DNA of 64,000 nt. It comes from Inquilinus sp052113205 (GTDB taxonomy: Bacteria > Pseudomonadota > Alphaproteobacteria > DSM-16000 > Inquilinaceae). The notes beneath the pieces were generated by a model. It was given only the letters and a program-made list of their open reading frames with translations. It was not told the origin of the DNA and did not search any database. Positions 25,918-35,144 of this stretch are shown here, piece after piece; position 1 is the stretch's first letter, and each line of letters opens with the position of its first letter. The stretch covers positions 31,352-95,351 of the forward strand of contig NZ_JBFRCU010000017.1 of assembly GCF_052113205.1 (NCBI RefSeq). Direction: 5' to 3'. A program made the position numbers and the translations under genes.

Positions 25918-26698
25918 GGCGGCCATCCTCGATGAAGTCGCGGATCAGCCCGGCCAGCAGCTCCGGCGCCTCGACGCAGGGCAGGTGGCCGGCGCCCGGG
26001 ATGTCCTGGTAGCGCGCGCTCGGGATCAGGGCGGCGAGCGACCGCACCAGCTCCGGCGTGGTGGCGACGTCATCGGTGCCGCACAGGCACAGGGTCGGCA
26101 CCGCAACCCCTTGGGCCGCCGCGGTCAGGTCGCCGTCGCGCAGGGCGGCGCAGGCGCGGACATAGCCGTCGGCCGGGGTGCGGCTGAGCATGTTCCGGGC
26201 GATCGCGACCAGCTCCGGCTGCCGGGCGCGGAATTCGGGGGAGAACCAGCGCTCCATCGTCGCCTCGGCGATGCTGGCGACGCCGCCGGCCTCGACCGCC
26301 GCGATCCGGGCCTGCCAGGCCTCGGCGGTGCCGATCTTGTGGGCCGTGTCGCAGAGCACCAGCCGGTGAACCAAGTCCGGCCGCAGCCGGGCGAGGCCGA
26401 GCGCGATCATGCCGCCGATCGACAGGCCGACAACCGTCGCCCGGCGGATGCCGCTGGCGTCGAGCAGCGCGGCGAGATCGGCGGCATGGGCGTCGATGCT
26501 GTCGCCGCCCTCGCTGGTCGACAGGCCGTGGCCGCGCTTGTCGTAGCGCAGCGTGCGGTGGTGGGGGAAGTGCGGCACCACCGCGTCCCAGATGCGGAAA
26601 TCGGTGCCGACCGAGTTGATGAAGACCAAAGCGGGCGCGTCGCGCGGGCCCCTGTCCTCGACATGCAGCACGATGCCGTTCGCCTTGACCGCGTCCAT
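25910..26698 (-). CDS. pcaD: 3-oxoadipate enol-lactonase
   Basis: 262 residues, alpha/beta hydrolase. Opens the enol-lactone to 3-oxoadipate. Nucleophile Ser93 in GLSIGG, acid in CGTDD near residue 210, and base His238 in GAGHLP form the triad. FINSVGTDFRIWD contains the oxyanion loop. First gene of the pca operon, 106 bases from divergent pcaQ; its promoter lies in that gap. It is separate from PcaC here, not fused to it as PcaL. Confidence 0.94.
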   Translation of the reverse strand: MDAVKANGIVLHVEDRGPRDAPALVFINSVGTDFRIWDAVVPHFPHHRTLRYDKRGHGLSTSEGGDSIDAHAADLAALLDASGIRRATVVGLSIGGMIALGLARLRPDLVHRLVLCDTAHKIGTAEAWQARIAAVEAGGVASIAEATMERWFSPEFRARQPELVAIARNMLSRTPADGYVRACAALRDGDLTAAAQGVAVPTLCLCGTDDVATTPELVRSLAALIPSARYQDIPGAGHLPCVEAPELLAGLIRDFIEDGRHG

Positions 26699-26763
26699 CC
26701 CTCGTCCTTGGCCCTCGTCCCTGGTTCCGCCCGGGTGTCGTGCCGCACTGTGCGTCGCCGGCA

Positions 26764-26803
26764 CGGTTATGTAAAATGAGGAATTCGCCAGGAAACATAA
26801 CCG
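26764..26803. promoter_or_regulatory. Candidate PcaQ binding site
   Basis: Perfect inverted repeat of nine bases, CGGTTATGT (26764-26772) and ACATAACCG (26795-26803), 22 bases apart, between pcaD and pcaQ. PcaQ of Rhizobiaceae is known to bind ATAACC/GGTTA-type elements upstream of pcaD, so the half-sites fit. The second arm touches the pcaQ start codon, which suggests autorepression. Confidence 0.65.
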
Positions 26804-26804
26804 G

Positions 26805-27758
26805 ATGAATATGGTAGAGCGCGACAATGCGGGGGCGATCGAGCGGCGGATCAAGCTGCGCCACCTGCAATGCTTCCTCGAGGCGGTGCGGCTGCGCAGC
26901 GTGGTGGCCGCGGCCGACGCGCTCGGGGTCAGCCAGCCGGCGGTGTCGAAGACCCTGCGCGAGCTGGAGGAGGCGCTGGGCGCGCCGATGTTCGACCGCA
27001 GCCGCAAGGGCGTGGTGCTGACCCCGTTCGGCCGCACCTTCCTGCACCATGCCGGCACCAGCGTCACGGCGCTGCGCCAGGGCATCGAGAGCGTGGTACG
27101 GGCCCGGGCGGCGGGGGAGGAACTGCTGCGCGTCGGCGTGCTGCCGACCGTGGCCGGGCAGATGATGCCGGCGGCGCTGGAGCGGTTCCGCACCGCCTGC
27201 CCCGGCGTGGTGGTGCGGGTGGTGGACGGGCCGAACCAGATGCTGCTGGGCCAGCTGCGCGTCGGCGGGCTGGATCTCGTGCTCGGCCGGCTGGCGGAGC
27301 CGGAGCAGATGACCGGCCTGTCCTTCGAGCATCTCTATTCCGAGCGCATCGCCTTCGCCGTGCGGCCCGGCCATCCGCTGCTGTCGCGCGCGGGGCTGGC
27401 CATCCGCGATATCAGCGGCTTCCCGGTGATCGCGCCGCCGCCCGGATCGGTGATCGGGCCGACAGTCGACAAGCTGCTGATCGCCGCCGGGGTGGGGGCG
27501 CTGCCCGACCGGATCGAGAGCGTCTCGCCCACCTTCGGGCGCTCCTACACCCGCCGCACCGATGCGGTCTGGATCATCTCGCGCGGCGCCGTGGCCCAGG
27601 ATGTGGCGGAGGGGGTGCTGGCCGAGCTGCCGATCGACGACGGCGATTCCACCGGCCCGGTCGGGCTGACCATGCGGGCCGAGGTACCGCCGACCGATGC
27701 CGGCCGGATCTTCATGGCCATGGTGCGCGACGCCGCGCGGGAGGTGCGGGGCACCTGA
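26805..27758 (+). CDS. pcaQ: LysR-type regulator of the pca operon
   Basis: 317 residues. LysR family: N-terminal HTH (about 12-70, with LRHLQCFLEAVRLRSVVAAADALGVSQPAVSKTL) and a C-terminal effector-binding domain. The RIKLRHLQCF opening and the divergent position to pcaD fit PcaQ, an activator that responds to beta-carboxymuconate pathway intermediates. ATG 26805 and 26811 are both possible. Only a weak GGAAA precedes the start, in line with the operator covering this region. Confidence 0.88.
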   Translation: MNMVERDNAGAIERRIKLRHLQCFLEAVRLRSVVAAADALGVSQPAVSKTLRELEEALGAPMFDRSRKGVVLTPFGRTFLHHAGTSVTALRQGIESVVRARAAGEELLRVGVLPTVAGQMMPAALERFRTACPGVVVRVVDGPNQMLLGQLRVGGLDLVLGRLAEPEQMTGLSFEHLYSERIAFAVRPGHPLLSRAGLAIRDISGFPVIAPPPGSVIGPTVDKLLIAAGVGALPDRIESVSPTFGRSYTRRTDAVWIISRGAVAQDVAEGVLAELPIDDGDSTGPVGLTMRAEVPPTDAGRIFMAMVRDAAREVRGT

Positions 27759-27850
27759 AAGGAGGACAATGATCCGGCCCGGCTTCGGGCACGTCGTGTG
27801 ATAGGCTTGGACAACGCCGCACGCATCGACGCAGAGAGGGGAGACCGCCC

Positions 27851-29251
27851 ATGGCCATGAGGCCCGACCCGACCTTCCACGCCTCGCCGAAGCTGGCGAT
27901 GGAAGCGCCGCCGGAAGATTTCGCCTATACGCTGCTGCTCAGCCCCGACGCCTCGCAGCCCGACGCGCTGGCGGTGATCGACGTCAAGCCCGGCTCGCCG
28001 ACCTACAGCCGGATCGTTCATACCGTGGTGATGCCGGAGAAGGGCGACGAGTTCCATCATTTCGGCTGGAACGCCTGCTCCTCGTCGCTGTCGCCGCTGA
28101 CCGGCCACGCCTTCCTGGAGCGGCGCTACCTGATCATCCCGGGCATCCGCTCGTCGCGGATCTATATCGTCGACACCAAGCCGGACCCGACCCAGGCCAA
28201 GATCCACAAGGTGATCGAGCCGGAGGAGGTGTTCCGCAAGACCGGCTATTCCCGGCCGCACACCGTGCATTGCGGCCCGGACGGGATCTATGTCTCGACC
28301 CTCGGCGGCGGGGGCGCGGACGGCACCGACGGCCCGCCCGGCATCTTCATCATGGATTGCGAGACCTTCGAGGTGCTGGGCCGCTGGGAGATCGACCGCG
28401 GGCCGCAGGAGCTGCATTACGATTTCTGGTGGAACCTGCCGCGCGACTACATGGTCTCCAGCGAATGGGGGCTGCCGCCGCAATTCGAGAACGGCATCGT
28501 GCCGGAGGACCTGCTGGCCAACAAATACGGCCACCGCGTGCATTTCTGGGACCTGCGGGCCCGGCGCAACGTCCAGACCATCGATCTGGGCGCCAACCAC
28601 CAGATGGCGCTGGAGATCCGGCCGGCGCATGACCCGGCGAAGGAATACGGCTTCCTCGGCGTCGTGGTCGACACCACCAACCTCGAAGGCTCGATCTGGA
28701 CCTGGTGGCGCGAGGGCGGCCGGTTCCACATCGAGAAGACGGCGACGATCCCGCCCGAGCCGGCGGAGGCCGACCGGCTGCCGCCGCTGCTGAAAGGCTT
28801 CGGCGCGGTGCCGCCGCTGGTGTCGGACATCGACCTGTCGCTGGACGACCGCTTCCTCTACGTCTCCTGCTGGGGCACCGGCGAGATGCGGCAATACGAT
28901 GTCAGTGACCCGCGCAAGCCGAAGCTGTCCGGCTCGGTCCATATCGGCGGCATCGACCGGCGCACGGCCCATCCGAACGGCAAGACCTATGCCGGCGGGC
29001 CGCAGATGGTCGAGATCAGCCGCGACGGCAAGCGGGTGTACTGGACCAACTCGCTGTACTCGACCTGGGACGACCAGTTCTATCCGGACGGGGTGCCGGG
29101 CGCCCAGGTGATGGCGCAAGCAGGGCCGGATGGCGGGCTGGAGCTGGCCAAGGATTACTGGGTCGAGTTCCCGGACGGCTACCGGGCGCATCAGGTCCGG
29201 CTGCAGGGCGGCGACTGCTCGACCGACAGCTTCTGCTACCCCTCGGCCTGA
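27851..29251 (+). CDS. Selenium-binding protein (SBP56/methanethiol oxidase family)
   Basis: 466 residues, full length for SBP56/SELENBP1 proteins, which form a beta propeller and, in characterised members (human SELENBP1, bacterial MtoX), oxidise methanethiol to formaldehyde, H2S and H2O2 using copper. Visible blocks: NACSSSLSPLTGHAFLERRYLI (cysteine of the reactive CSS region near residue 80), RPHTVHCGPDGIYVSTLGG, and YVSCWGTGEMRQYDVSDP. No signal peptide, so cytoplasmic here, unlike periplasmic MtoX. It is followed after three bases by a membrane protein gene and probably forms an operon with it. Confidence 0.9.
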   Translation: MAMRPDPTFHASPKLAMEAPPEDFAYTLLLSPDASQPDALAVIDVKPGSPTYSRIVHTVVMPEKGDEFHHFGWNACSSSLSPLTGHAFLERRYLIIPGIRSSRIYIVDTKPDPTQAKIHKVIEPEEVFRKTGYSRPHTVHCGPDGIYVSTLGGGGADGTDGPPGIFIMDCETFEVLGRWEIDRGPQELHYDFWWNLPRDYMVSSEWGLPPQFENGIVPEDLLANKYGHRVHFWDLRARRNVQTIDLGANHQMALEIRPAHDPAKEYGFLGVVVDTTNLEGSIWTWWREGGRFHIEKTATIPPEPAEADRLPPLLKGFGAVPPLVSDIDLSLDDRFLYVSCWGTGEMRQYDVSDPRKPKLSGSVHIGGIDRRTAHPNGKTYAGGPQMVEISRDGKRVYWTNSLYSTWDDQFYPDGVPGAQVMAQAGPDGGLELAKDYWVEFPDGYRAHQVRLQGGDCSTDSFCYPSA

Positions 29252-29254
29252 GGC

Positions 29255-29908
29255 ATGCCGGAGGCGGCCGGCCTGTGGCTGGCGGTGGTGGCGAGCGGCC
29301 TCTATCACGGGATAAACCCGGGGATGGGCTGGCCGCTCGCGGTCTCGGCCGGGCTGATGGAGCGCAACCCGCGCGCCCTGGTGGCGGCGCTGGGACCGCT
29401 GACCATCGGCCATCTGCTGGCGATGGCGGTGGTGATCCTGCCCTTCGCCCTGCTGGTCACGCTGGTGGCGTGGCAGCAGCCGATCCGGATCGGCGCCAGC
29501 CTGCTGGTGATCGGCTTCGGCGTGTATCGGCTGGTGAACCGGCGACACCCGCGGGCGCTGGCGCGGATCCGGCCGACCCAGCTGGGCCTGTGGTCCTTCG
29601 CGGTGGCGACGGCGCATGGCGCCGGGCTGATGCTGGTGCCGATCTATCTCGGCCTGTGCCGCGCGGCTGGCAGCGACCAGGCGGCCGGGACGCTGATCGG
29701 CGGCGACCTCGGCATGGGCGTGCTGGTCGCCGTCGTCCACTCCCTGGCCATGGTCGCGGCCGGCGGTGCTTTCGCCTGGCTGGTGTACCGGTATCTGGGC
29801 CTGAAGGCGGTGGCCGGCAGCTGGTTCAATCTCGACGCGATCTGGGCCGGCAGCCTTATCCTGGTCGGCGGCGTGTCGCTGGCGCTGGCGCTGCGCGGCG
29901 GGATGTGA
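29255..29908 (+). CDS. Hypothetical integral membrane protein
   Basis: 217 residues with about six membrane helices. The opening GLYHGINPGMGWPLAV has the HG-x2-PG arrangement of metal-transport families such as NicO/HupE, but I cannot assign it to them. Tight linkage to the SBP56 gene (start three bases after its stop) suggests a shared task, for example copper supply or export of a sulfur compound. No ribosome-binding site stronger than the SBP56 end is seen, so coupling is likely. Confidence 0.75.
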   Translation: MPEAAGLWLAVVASGLYHGINPGMGWPLAVSAGLMERNPRALVAALGPLTIGHLLAMAVVILPFALLVTLVAWQQPIRIGASLLVIGFGVYRLVNRRHPRALARIRPTQLGLWSFAVATAHGAGLMLVPIYLGLCRAAGSDQAAGTLIGGDLGMGVLVAVVHSLAMVAAGGAFAWLVYRYLGLKAVAGSWFNLDAIWAGSLILVGGVSLALALRGGM

Positions 29909-30114
29909 CCCGACGCTCCGACCAAATGTGAAGACCCGGCCTTCCGGCGCGCGGCAGCGTTGCGCGACAAGCCCTTGTCCCGGATCGCGGTTTGGGTCGA
30001 AGCTTGACTCGTTTCTCATCATCCCCGCGGGGGCGGGCAGCGCTCGACCGGCACCATCGCCCAGGCGGCATGGCGCGGGCCGGGCCGTGCCGCGTTTGAG
30101 CGAGACTGGACCGG

Positions 30115-31383
30115 ATGTCGTTCGTCAGCAGGATCACCGCGAAGGCGTCGGGCCGCGCCATGCCGGCGCCGGGCTTCGTCGAGTTCGTCGGCCTGATCGC
30201 CTTCATGATGGCGCTGATCTCGCTGTCGATCGACAACCTGCTGCCGGCCTTCGGCGCCATCCAGGCCGATCTCGGCATCGCCGACGCCAATTCGCTGCAA
30301 TATGTGCTGACCGCCTACATGGCCGGCTTCGGCGTGATGCAGCTGGTCTACGGCCCGGTCTCCGACGTCATCGGGCGGCGGCCGACGCTGATGATCGGTC
30401 TGACGATCTACACCTTCGGCAGCGTCCTGGCGATCGTCGCCCATGGCTTCGAATGGCTGCTGGTGGCGCGGGTGGTGCAGGGCATGGGCGCCGCCGCGGC
30501 GCGCGTCCTGACCATCACCATCGTCCGCGACCGCTACTCCGGCCGCGAGATGGCGCGGGTGATGTCGCTGACCATGATGGTGTTCATCATCGTGCCGGTC
30601 TTCGCCCCGGCGATCGGCCAGGCCTTCCTGCTGCTCGGCGGCTGGCACGTGATCTTCGTCAGCATGCTGGCGCTGGCCCTGGTGCAGATCGTCTGGTTCA
30701 ACCTGCGCATGCCGGAGACGCTGCATCCCGAATACCGCAAGCGCTTCTCGCTGCCCAGCATCCTCGGGGCGGCGCGGCGCTGCGTCACCACCCGGGTGTC
30801 GATCGGCTACGCCACCGCGATGGGGCTGATGATGGGGGCGCTGATGTCCTATCTCGGCTCGTCCCAGGCGATCTTCGAGACCGATGTCTACGCGCTGGGC
30901 ACCTACTTCCCGATGGCCTTCGGGCTGATCGCGATGGTGATGGGCTTCGCCTCCTTCCTCAACTCGCGGCTGGTGCGCCGGCTGGGCATGCGGCGGATGT
31001 CGCACACCGGCATCCTGGGCTTCGTCGCCGTCGGCGCGCTGCAGGTGATCTTCGCCTTCGCCTTCGGCGGCAAGCCGCCCCTGTTCCTGTTCGGCGTGGT
31101 GCTGGCCGCCAACATGTTCCTGTTCAGCCTGACCGTGCCGAACTTCAACGCCATGGCGATGGAGCCGCTGGGCGACGTCGCCGGCACCGCGTCATCGGTG
31201 TTCGGCAGCTACACCACGATCGTCAGCGCGGTGCTGGGCGCCGTCGTCGGCCAGGCCTTCGACGGCACGGTGGTGCCGCTGGCCTTCGGCTATTTCGGCC
31301 TCGGCCTGCTGGCCCTGCTGATGGTGCTGTGGACCGAGCGCGGCCGGCTGTTCGTGCCGCAGCACCCCGACCCGGCGCGCTGA
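30115..31383 (+). CDS. Bcr/CflA-type MFS multidrug transporter
   Basis: 422 residues, twelve membrane helices. Motif A between helices 2 and 3 reads GPVSDVIGRRPTLMIG, and the antiporter-type motif lies near VVQGMGAAAARVLT (helix 4 region). This is the DHA1 drug:proton antiporter group that includes bicyclomycin and chloramphenicol exporters. ATG 30115 with a ~25-residue cytoplasmic tail is preceded by no strong Shine-Dalgarno. The drug is unknown. Confidence 0.88.
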   Translation: MSFVSRITAKASGRAMPAPGFVEFVGLIAFMMALISLSIDNLLPAFGAIQADLGIADANSLQYVLTAYMAGFGVMQLVYGPVSDVIGRRPTLMIGLTIYTFGSVLAIVAHGFEWLLVARVVQGMGAAAARVLTITIVRDRYSGREMARVMSLTMMVFIIVPVFAPAIGQAFLLLGGWHVIFVSMLALALVQIVWFNLRMPETLHPEYRKRFSLPSILGAARRCVTTRVSIGYATAMGLMMGALMSYLGSSQAIFETDVYALGTYFPMAFGLIAMVMGFASFLNSRLVRRLGMRRMSHTGILGFVAVGALQVIFAFAFGGKPPLFLFGVVLAANMFLFSLTVPNFNAMAMEPLGDVAGTASSVFGSYTTIVSAVLGAVVGQAFDGTVVPLAFGYFGLGLLALLMVLWTERGRLFVPQHPDPAR

Positions 31384-31447
31384 GGGTTTCCCTCGGGGCC
31401 GGATGGGCTAATTCTGTCCCCTACTTCCCCGACGCGGAGACCGTGAG

Positions 31448-32122
31448 ATGCGCCAGCAGACCTCGTTCCTGTTCGACCTCGACGGCACGCTGGTCGACAG
31501 CGTCTACCACCACGTCATGGCCTGGCGCGAGGCGCTGGACGCCGAGGGCATCGAGCTGTCGGTCTGGCGCATCCACCGCAAGATCGGCATGAGCGGCGGG
31601 CTGTTCACCAACATGCTGCTGCGCGAGACCGGGCTGGACATCAGCGACGAGCGGGTCGAGCGGCTGCGCCGCCGCCATGCCGAGGCCTATAACCGCCACC
31701 CCGAGCAGAGCGTGCCGCTGCCCGGCGCGCGCGAGCTCTTGGCCTGGCTGACCGAGGCCGGCATTCCCTGGGCCATTGCCACCAGCGGCCGGATGGAGAC
31801 GGCGCGGCCGGTGATCGAGAATCTCGGCGTCGATTTCGACAAGGTGCCGGTCGTCACCCGCGACCAGGTGAAATACGCCAAGCCCGACCCCGACCTGTTC
31901 CTGGCCGCGGCCGAGAGGCTGGGCGTGCCGATCGAGCGCGCCCATGTCGTCGGCGACAGCGTCTGGGACATGCTGGCGGCACAGCGGGCCCGGTCGCTGG
32001 GCATCGGCTTCCTGTCCGGCGGCTACGGCCAGGACGAGCTGGAGCGCGCCGGCGCCTACCGCGTCTTCGAGGACCCGGCCGACATGCTGCTGCATATCGA
32101 TGAGGTCGGCGGCCGGCGGTAG
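31448..32122 (+). CDS. HAD-superfamily phosphatase
   Basis: 224 residues, HAD subfamily IA. Nucleophile and acid Asp are in FDLDGTLVDSVYHH (about 8-21), motif II in WAIATSGRMETARP, motif III/IV in KYAKPDPDLFLAAAERLG and HVVGDSVWDM. A cap domain lies between about residues 20 and 85. It is similar to phosphoglycolate and beta-phosphoglucomutase-like enzymes; the substrate is not clear. The gene stands alone between an MFS and an AEC transporter gene. Confidence 0.9.
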   Translation: MRQQTSFLFDLDGTLVDSVYHHVMAWREALDAEGIELSVWRIHRKIGMSGGLFTNMLLRETGLDISDERVERLRRRHAEAYNRHPEQSVPLPGARELLAWLTEAGIPWAIATSGRMETARPVIENLGVDFDKVPVVTRDQVKYAKPDPDLFLAAAERLGVPIERAHVVGDSVWDMLAAQRARSLGIGFLSGGYGQDELERAGAYRVFEDPADMLLHIDEVGGRR

Positions 32123-32301
32123 GACGCGCAAGCGCGGCAAGCCGGCGCTGGTCGGGGCCCCGTCAACCACCGGCGCGGCGGGACCTGGAGACATCGGCGT
32201 GTTGGTGATGCTGTTACCCGCAAGCATGCGCCCCCGCGACGCCGCCCGGTGCGCTATGCTTCGCCCCCGGGCAATCGCGCCCGGTCGGGGAGCACGCCGA
32301 G

Positions 32302-33216
32302 ATGGACGTCGCCAGCCTGGTTCTCCCCGTGTTCGCGATCATCGTCACCGGCTGGCTCGCTGGCTGGTCCGGCTATGTCTCGCGGTCGCTGGCCGACGGG
32401 CTGGTGCATTTCGCCTACAACGTGGCGATGCCGGCGCTGCTGATCGTCACCATCGCGCAGGAGCCGGCGCGCAATCTTCTGCAAGGGCGCTTCCTGCTGG
32501 CCTTCGGCGGCGGCTCCCTGCTGTGCTTCGCGCTGGTGTTCCTGGCCGTCCGGGCCGGGCGCGGTCTCGCCAGCAGCACGATCCACGGCATGGCCGCGGC
32601 GATGACCAACACCGGCTTCGTGGCGCTGCCGATCCTGCATTCGATCTACGGCCAGCCCGCCGTGCTGCCCGCCGCCATCGCCACCGTGTTCGTGGCGGGG
32701 GTGATGTTTCCCGCTTCCGTCATCCTGCTGGAACGCGAGCGGCACGGCGGGCGGTCCGCACGCCCGACCGCCCTGGCGAAGCAGATCCTGCTCAACCCGA
32801 TGGTGCTCTCCACCCTGGTCGGCCTGGCCGGGGCGATCGCGGGCCTGCCGATTCCGGCGCCGGTCGCGGCCTATCTCAATATCTTCGCGGCGGCGCTGAC
32901 GCCCTGCGCGCTGTTCGCCATCGGGCTCGGCCTGTCGGTGGCGGGGCTGCGCGCGAACCTGCGGGCGTCGTTGCTGCTGGCGGTGGTGAAGCTGGTGGCC
33001 ATGCCGCTGATCGTCTACGGCCTGTGCCTGGCGACGGGCCTCGACCCGCTCTACACCATCGCCGCCGTGGTCTGCGCCGCCGTGCCGACCGCGAAGACGG
33101 TCTACATCCTGGCCGGCGAGTACAAGGTGGAGGAGCCGCTGGTCGCCGCGACGGTCTCGATCACGACGCTGCTGTCGGTGCCGACGCTGCTGATCTGGCT
33201 CACCCTTCTGTCCTGA
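32302..33216 (+). CDS. AEC-family transporter
   Basis: 304 residues, ten hydrophobic segments in two fivefold halves, as in the auxin efflux carrier/malonate permease family. Blocks include LVHFAYNVAMPALLIVTIAQEP (helix 2) and AVPTAKTVYILAGEYKVEEPLVAATVSITTLLSVPTL at the C-terminus, the most conserved part. Bacterial members move dicarboxylates or similar anions across the inner membrane; the substrate is unknown. It converges with the Nudix gene, 16 bases from its stop. Confidence 0.88.
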   Translation: MDVASLVLPVFAIIVTGWLAGWSGYVSRSLADGLVHFAYNVAMPALLIVTIAQEPARNLLQGRFLLAFGGGSLLCFALVFLAVRAGRGLASSTIHGMAAAMTNTGFVALPILHSIYGQPAVLPAAIATVFVAGVMFPASVILLERERHGGRSARPTALAKQILLNPMVLSTLVGLAGAIAGLPIPAPVAAYLNIFAAALTPCALFAIGLGLSVAGLRANLRASLLLAVVKLVAMPLIVYGLCLATGLDPLYTIAAVVCAAVPTAKTVYILAGEYKVEEPLVAATVSITTLLSVPTLLIWLTLLS

Positions 33217-33232
33217 CCTGTGGCGCGGCGGG

Positions 33233-33700
33233 CTAGTCGCGCGGATGGATCAGCAGCCAGCGGCTCGGCTCCCGCGCCACGAACTCCTGCTCGACATGGC
33301 GCAGGACGTGGCGCTGGCCGGCGAAGGGCACCATCCCGGCCGCCTCGCCGAAGCCGACCCAGCGAGATTGGCTGTGTTCCGGGTTCAGCCGCACCGCGGC
33401 GTCCGCGGCTGCGATGCCGACGAAGACCGGCAGCAGGCTGATGGCGTCGCGCTCCGCCTCGTAGAACTGCTCGCAGATATCGGCGGAGTACAGCTGCTGG
33501 AGTTCCAGCCCGGTCTCCTCCAGGGTTTCGCGCAGCGCCGCCTGCCACGCGGTCTCGCCGGGCTCGATGGCGCCGGCGATCTGGCACCACTCCCCGGCCA
33601 ACGACCGGGTGCGGCGCAGCAGCAGCACCTCGGAGCCGGTCGCGGCATGCCGGATGACGACGACGGAGACGGCAAAGCTCCGGATCGGGATCTCCTGCAT
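33233..33700 (-). CDS. Nudix hydrolase
   Basis: 155 residues from ATG 33700, preceded by CGAGGA. The Nudix box is complete: G-x5-E-x7-REx2EExG, read as GAIEPGE, TAWQAAL, RETLEETGL. Such enzymes split nucleoside diphosphates linked to another group, in the cytoplasm, with Mg2+. The specificity is unknown. The N-terminal VSVVVIRHAATGSEVLLLRR is a typical first strand. A longer frame to 33772 is unlikely. Confidence 0.88.
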   Translation of the reverse strand: MQEIPIRSFAVSVVVIRHAATGSEVLLLRRTRSLAGEWCQIAGAIEPGETAWQAALRETLEETGLELQQLYSADICEQFYEAERDAISLLPVFVGIAAADAAVRLNPEHSQSRWVGFGEAAGMVPFAGQRHVLRHVEQEFVAREPSRWLLIHPRD

Positions 33701-33758
33701 TGGGTCCTCGGATTGCCGGGCCTGCGGCGGCTCGCCGGCCGCTCTGTGGCGCGAACCG

Positions 33759-34094
33759 CTATCCGTTCCCATGCAGCTTCATCAAGAGCCCCGCGAATTC
33801 AAGAGGGATGCGAAGGGCAGTCACTCCGAGCAAGCCATAGAACGACCATTTGAGCATTGTTTTGGATCGCCTGGATGCTCCCTCCATTTCTTCAAAGTAT
33901 CGATAAATAAGATAGACGAGTCCTAAAACGGAAAGCAACGACAACAGGTCTGCTGCAAGAAAAACATAGGGAGATTGAGTAAAATAAAGCCATCCTGGAA
34001 GCTTCCATTTCTTATAATTGTCCGAAGCATAATTGACGATGAAGGAAAAGATTGCGATGAACAAAATCATTTTAGGGCGAGAATTTATGCTCAT
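33759..34094 (-). CDS. Small AT-rich membrane protein, hypothetical
   Basis: 111 residues from ATG 34094. Three hydrophobic stretches: MILFIAIFSFIVNYA (about 9-23), VFLAADLLSLLSVLGLVYLIY and WSFYGLLGVTALRIPL. No recognised family. Base composition is much richer in A+T than in the flanking genes, so it may have been acquired. The adjacent bases 34146-34200 carry nothing I recognise. Confidence 0.6.
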   Translation of the reverse strand: MSINSRPKMILFIAIFSFIVNYASDNYKKWKLPGWLYFTQSPYVFLAADLLSLLSVLGLVYLIYRYFEEMEGASRRSKTMLKWSFYGLLGVTALRIPLEFAGLLMKLHGNG

Positions 34095-34220
34095 CTGCGA
34101 TCTCCTTGCCGCCGCAGGTGTCGGCCCACCGCGCCAGCGTGACAATCCACATCATCAAAAATCGTTCATGCAAACACAGCCCTGTTCTGCCCAGGATCCC
34201 ATCACCGGCCGTTAGGCGTG

Positions 34221-35144
34221 TCAATCGGGTGCTGCGACTTCGTGCCTATCCCCGACTGCTGCCAAGGCGCTGTTGGTGAACGCCCGGTGTCGCTCCCGCA
34301 AATGGTGCTCCTCCTCCGGCGCCAGGCCCCAGCCGGGCAGGCCGGCGACCGGGCGCAGTGCTGCCCATAGGTCCCAGAGGGGGAGGGCCGTCGAGTCGAT
34401 TTCGGACAGAGCCAGGTAGTGGCGGGTGAGGGCGGCCATGGCGTCCTCGTCATGGGCGATGAACAGCTCCAGCCGGGCATTGGCCAGGTCGGCCAGCGGG
34501 TCGCCGATGGCGGCGTCCTCCCAGTCGATCACCGCCTGCAGCCGGCCGCGGCGCCACAGCAGGTTGCCGGGCCAGACATCGCCATGCAGCAGCACCGGCG
34601 GGTTGCGGCGGGGCGGGGGCCAGGATGCGGCCAAGGCGGCGCGCAGGCAGGATTCGGCCAAGGTCTCGTCCGGCCCCGGCCGATGCTCCCTGATCAGCGC
34701 CGCCGCCTGCTCCTCCTGGAGCGGCAGGAACGCCAGGTCGGCCGCCGGCACGCGGTGGATCGCGGCCAGTGCTTCGGCCAGCTGGCGCATATGGTCGTCC
34801 AGGTCGGCCGGCACATCCTCGGTGTCGCCGTCGACGAAGCTCTGCAGCAGCCAGGGCGTGGGCAGGATGGTGCCGCTGGTGTCCAGGTGCAGCGGGGTGG
34901 GCACGGGCACGCCGGCCGCCTGCAGCAGCTGCAGCAGCCGGAACTCATGCGCCGCGATGTCCGGGTCGCGCGCCAGGTCGGCGGCGCCGTGCCGGCGCAG
35001 GACCAGGGTCCGGCCGTCCGGAGGCGCGAGCTCCAACGCCGTCACCCGGGCCGAGACGCCGCCGGCCAGGGGCCGGGCGGCCAGCAGGCGGGCGCCGGGC
35101 GCGACCTGCCGGATCAGGCGCGCCAGGGCGCCGGGATCCTCCAC
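34221..35144 (-). CDS. Aminoglycoside-phosphotransferase-like kinase
   Basis: 307 residues. Kinase-like fold of the APH/choline kinase superfamily: catalytic loop LLHGDVWPGNLLW (about 183-195, HGDxxxxN) and Mg-binding VIDWEDAAIGDPLADLA. The substrate could be a sugar, an alcohol or a metabolite; nothing shows true drug resistance. The GTG start at 35144 directly follows the TAG of the upstream gene, so translation is coupled. Alternative starts are poor. Confidence 0.87.
   Translation of the reverse strand: MEDPGALARLIRQVAPGARLLAARPLAGGVSARVTALELAPPDGRTLVLRRHGAADLARDPDIAAHEFRLLQLLQAAGVPVPTPLHLDTSGTILPTPWLLQSFVDGDTEDVPADLDDHMRQLAEALAAIHRVPAADLAFLPLQEEQAAALIREHRPGPDETLAESCLRAALAASWPPPRRNPPVLLHGDVWPGNLLWRRGRLQAVIDWEDAAIGDPLADLANARLELFIAHDEDAMAALTRHYLALSEIDSTALPLWDLWAALRPVAGLPGWGLAPEEEHHLRERHRAFTNSALAAVGDRHEVAAPD

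Noticed and set aside
27545..30022. 825-codon frame on the minus strand
   Set aside because: Antisense of pcaQ, SBP56 and the membrane protein; no recognisable protein features.
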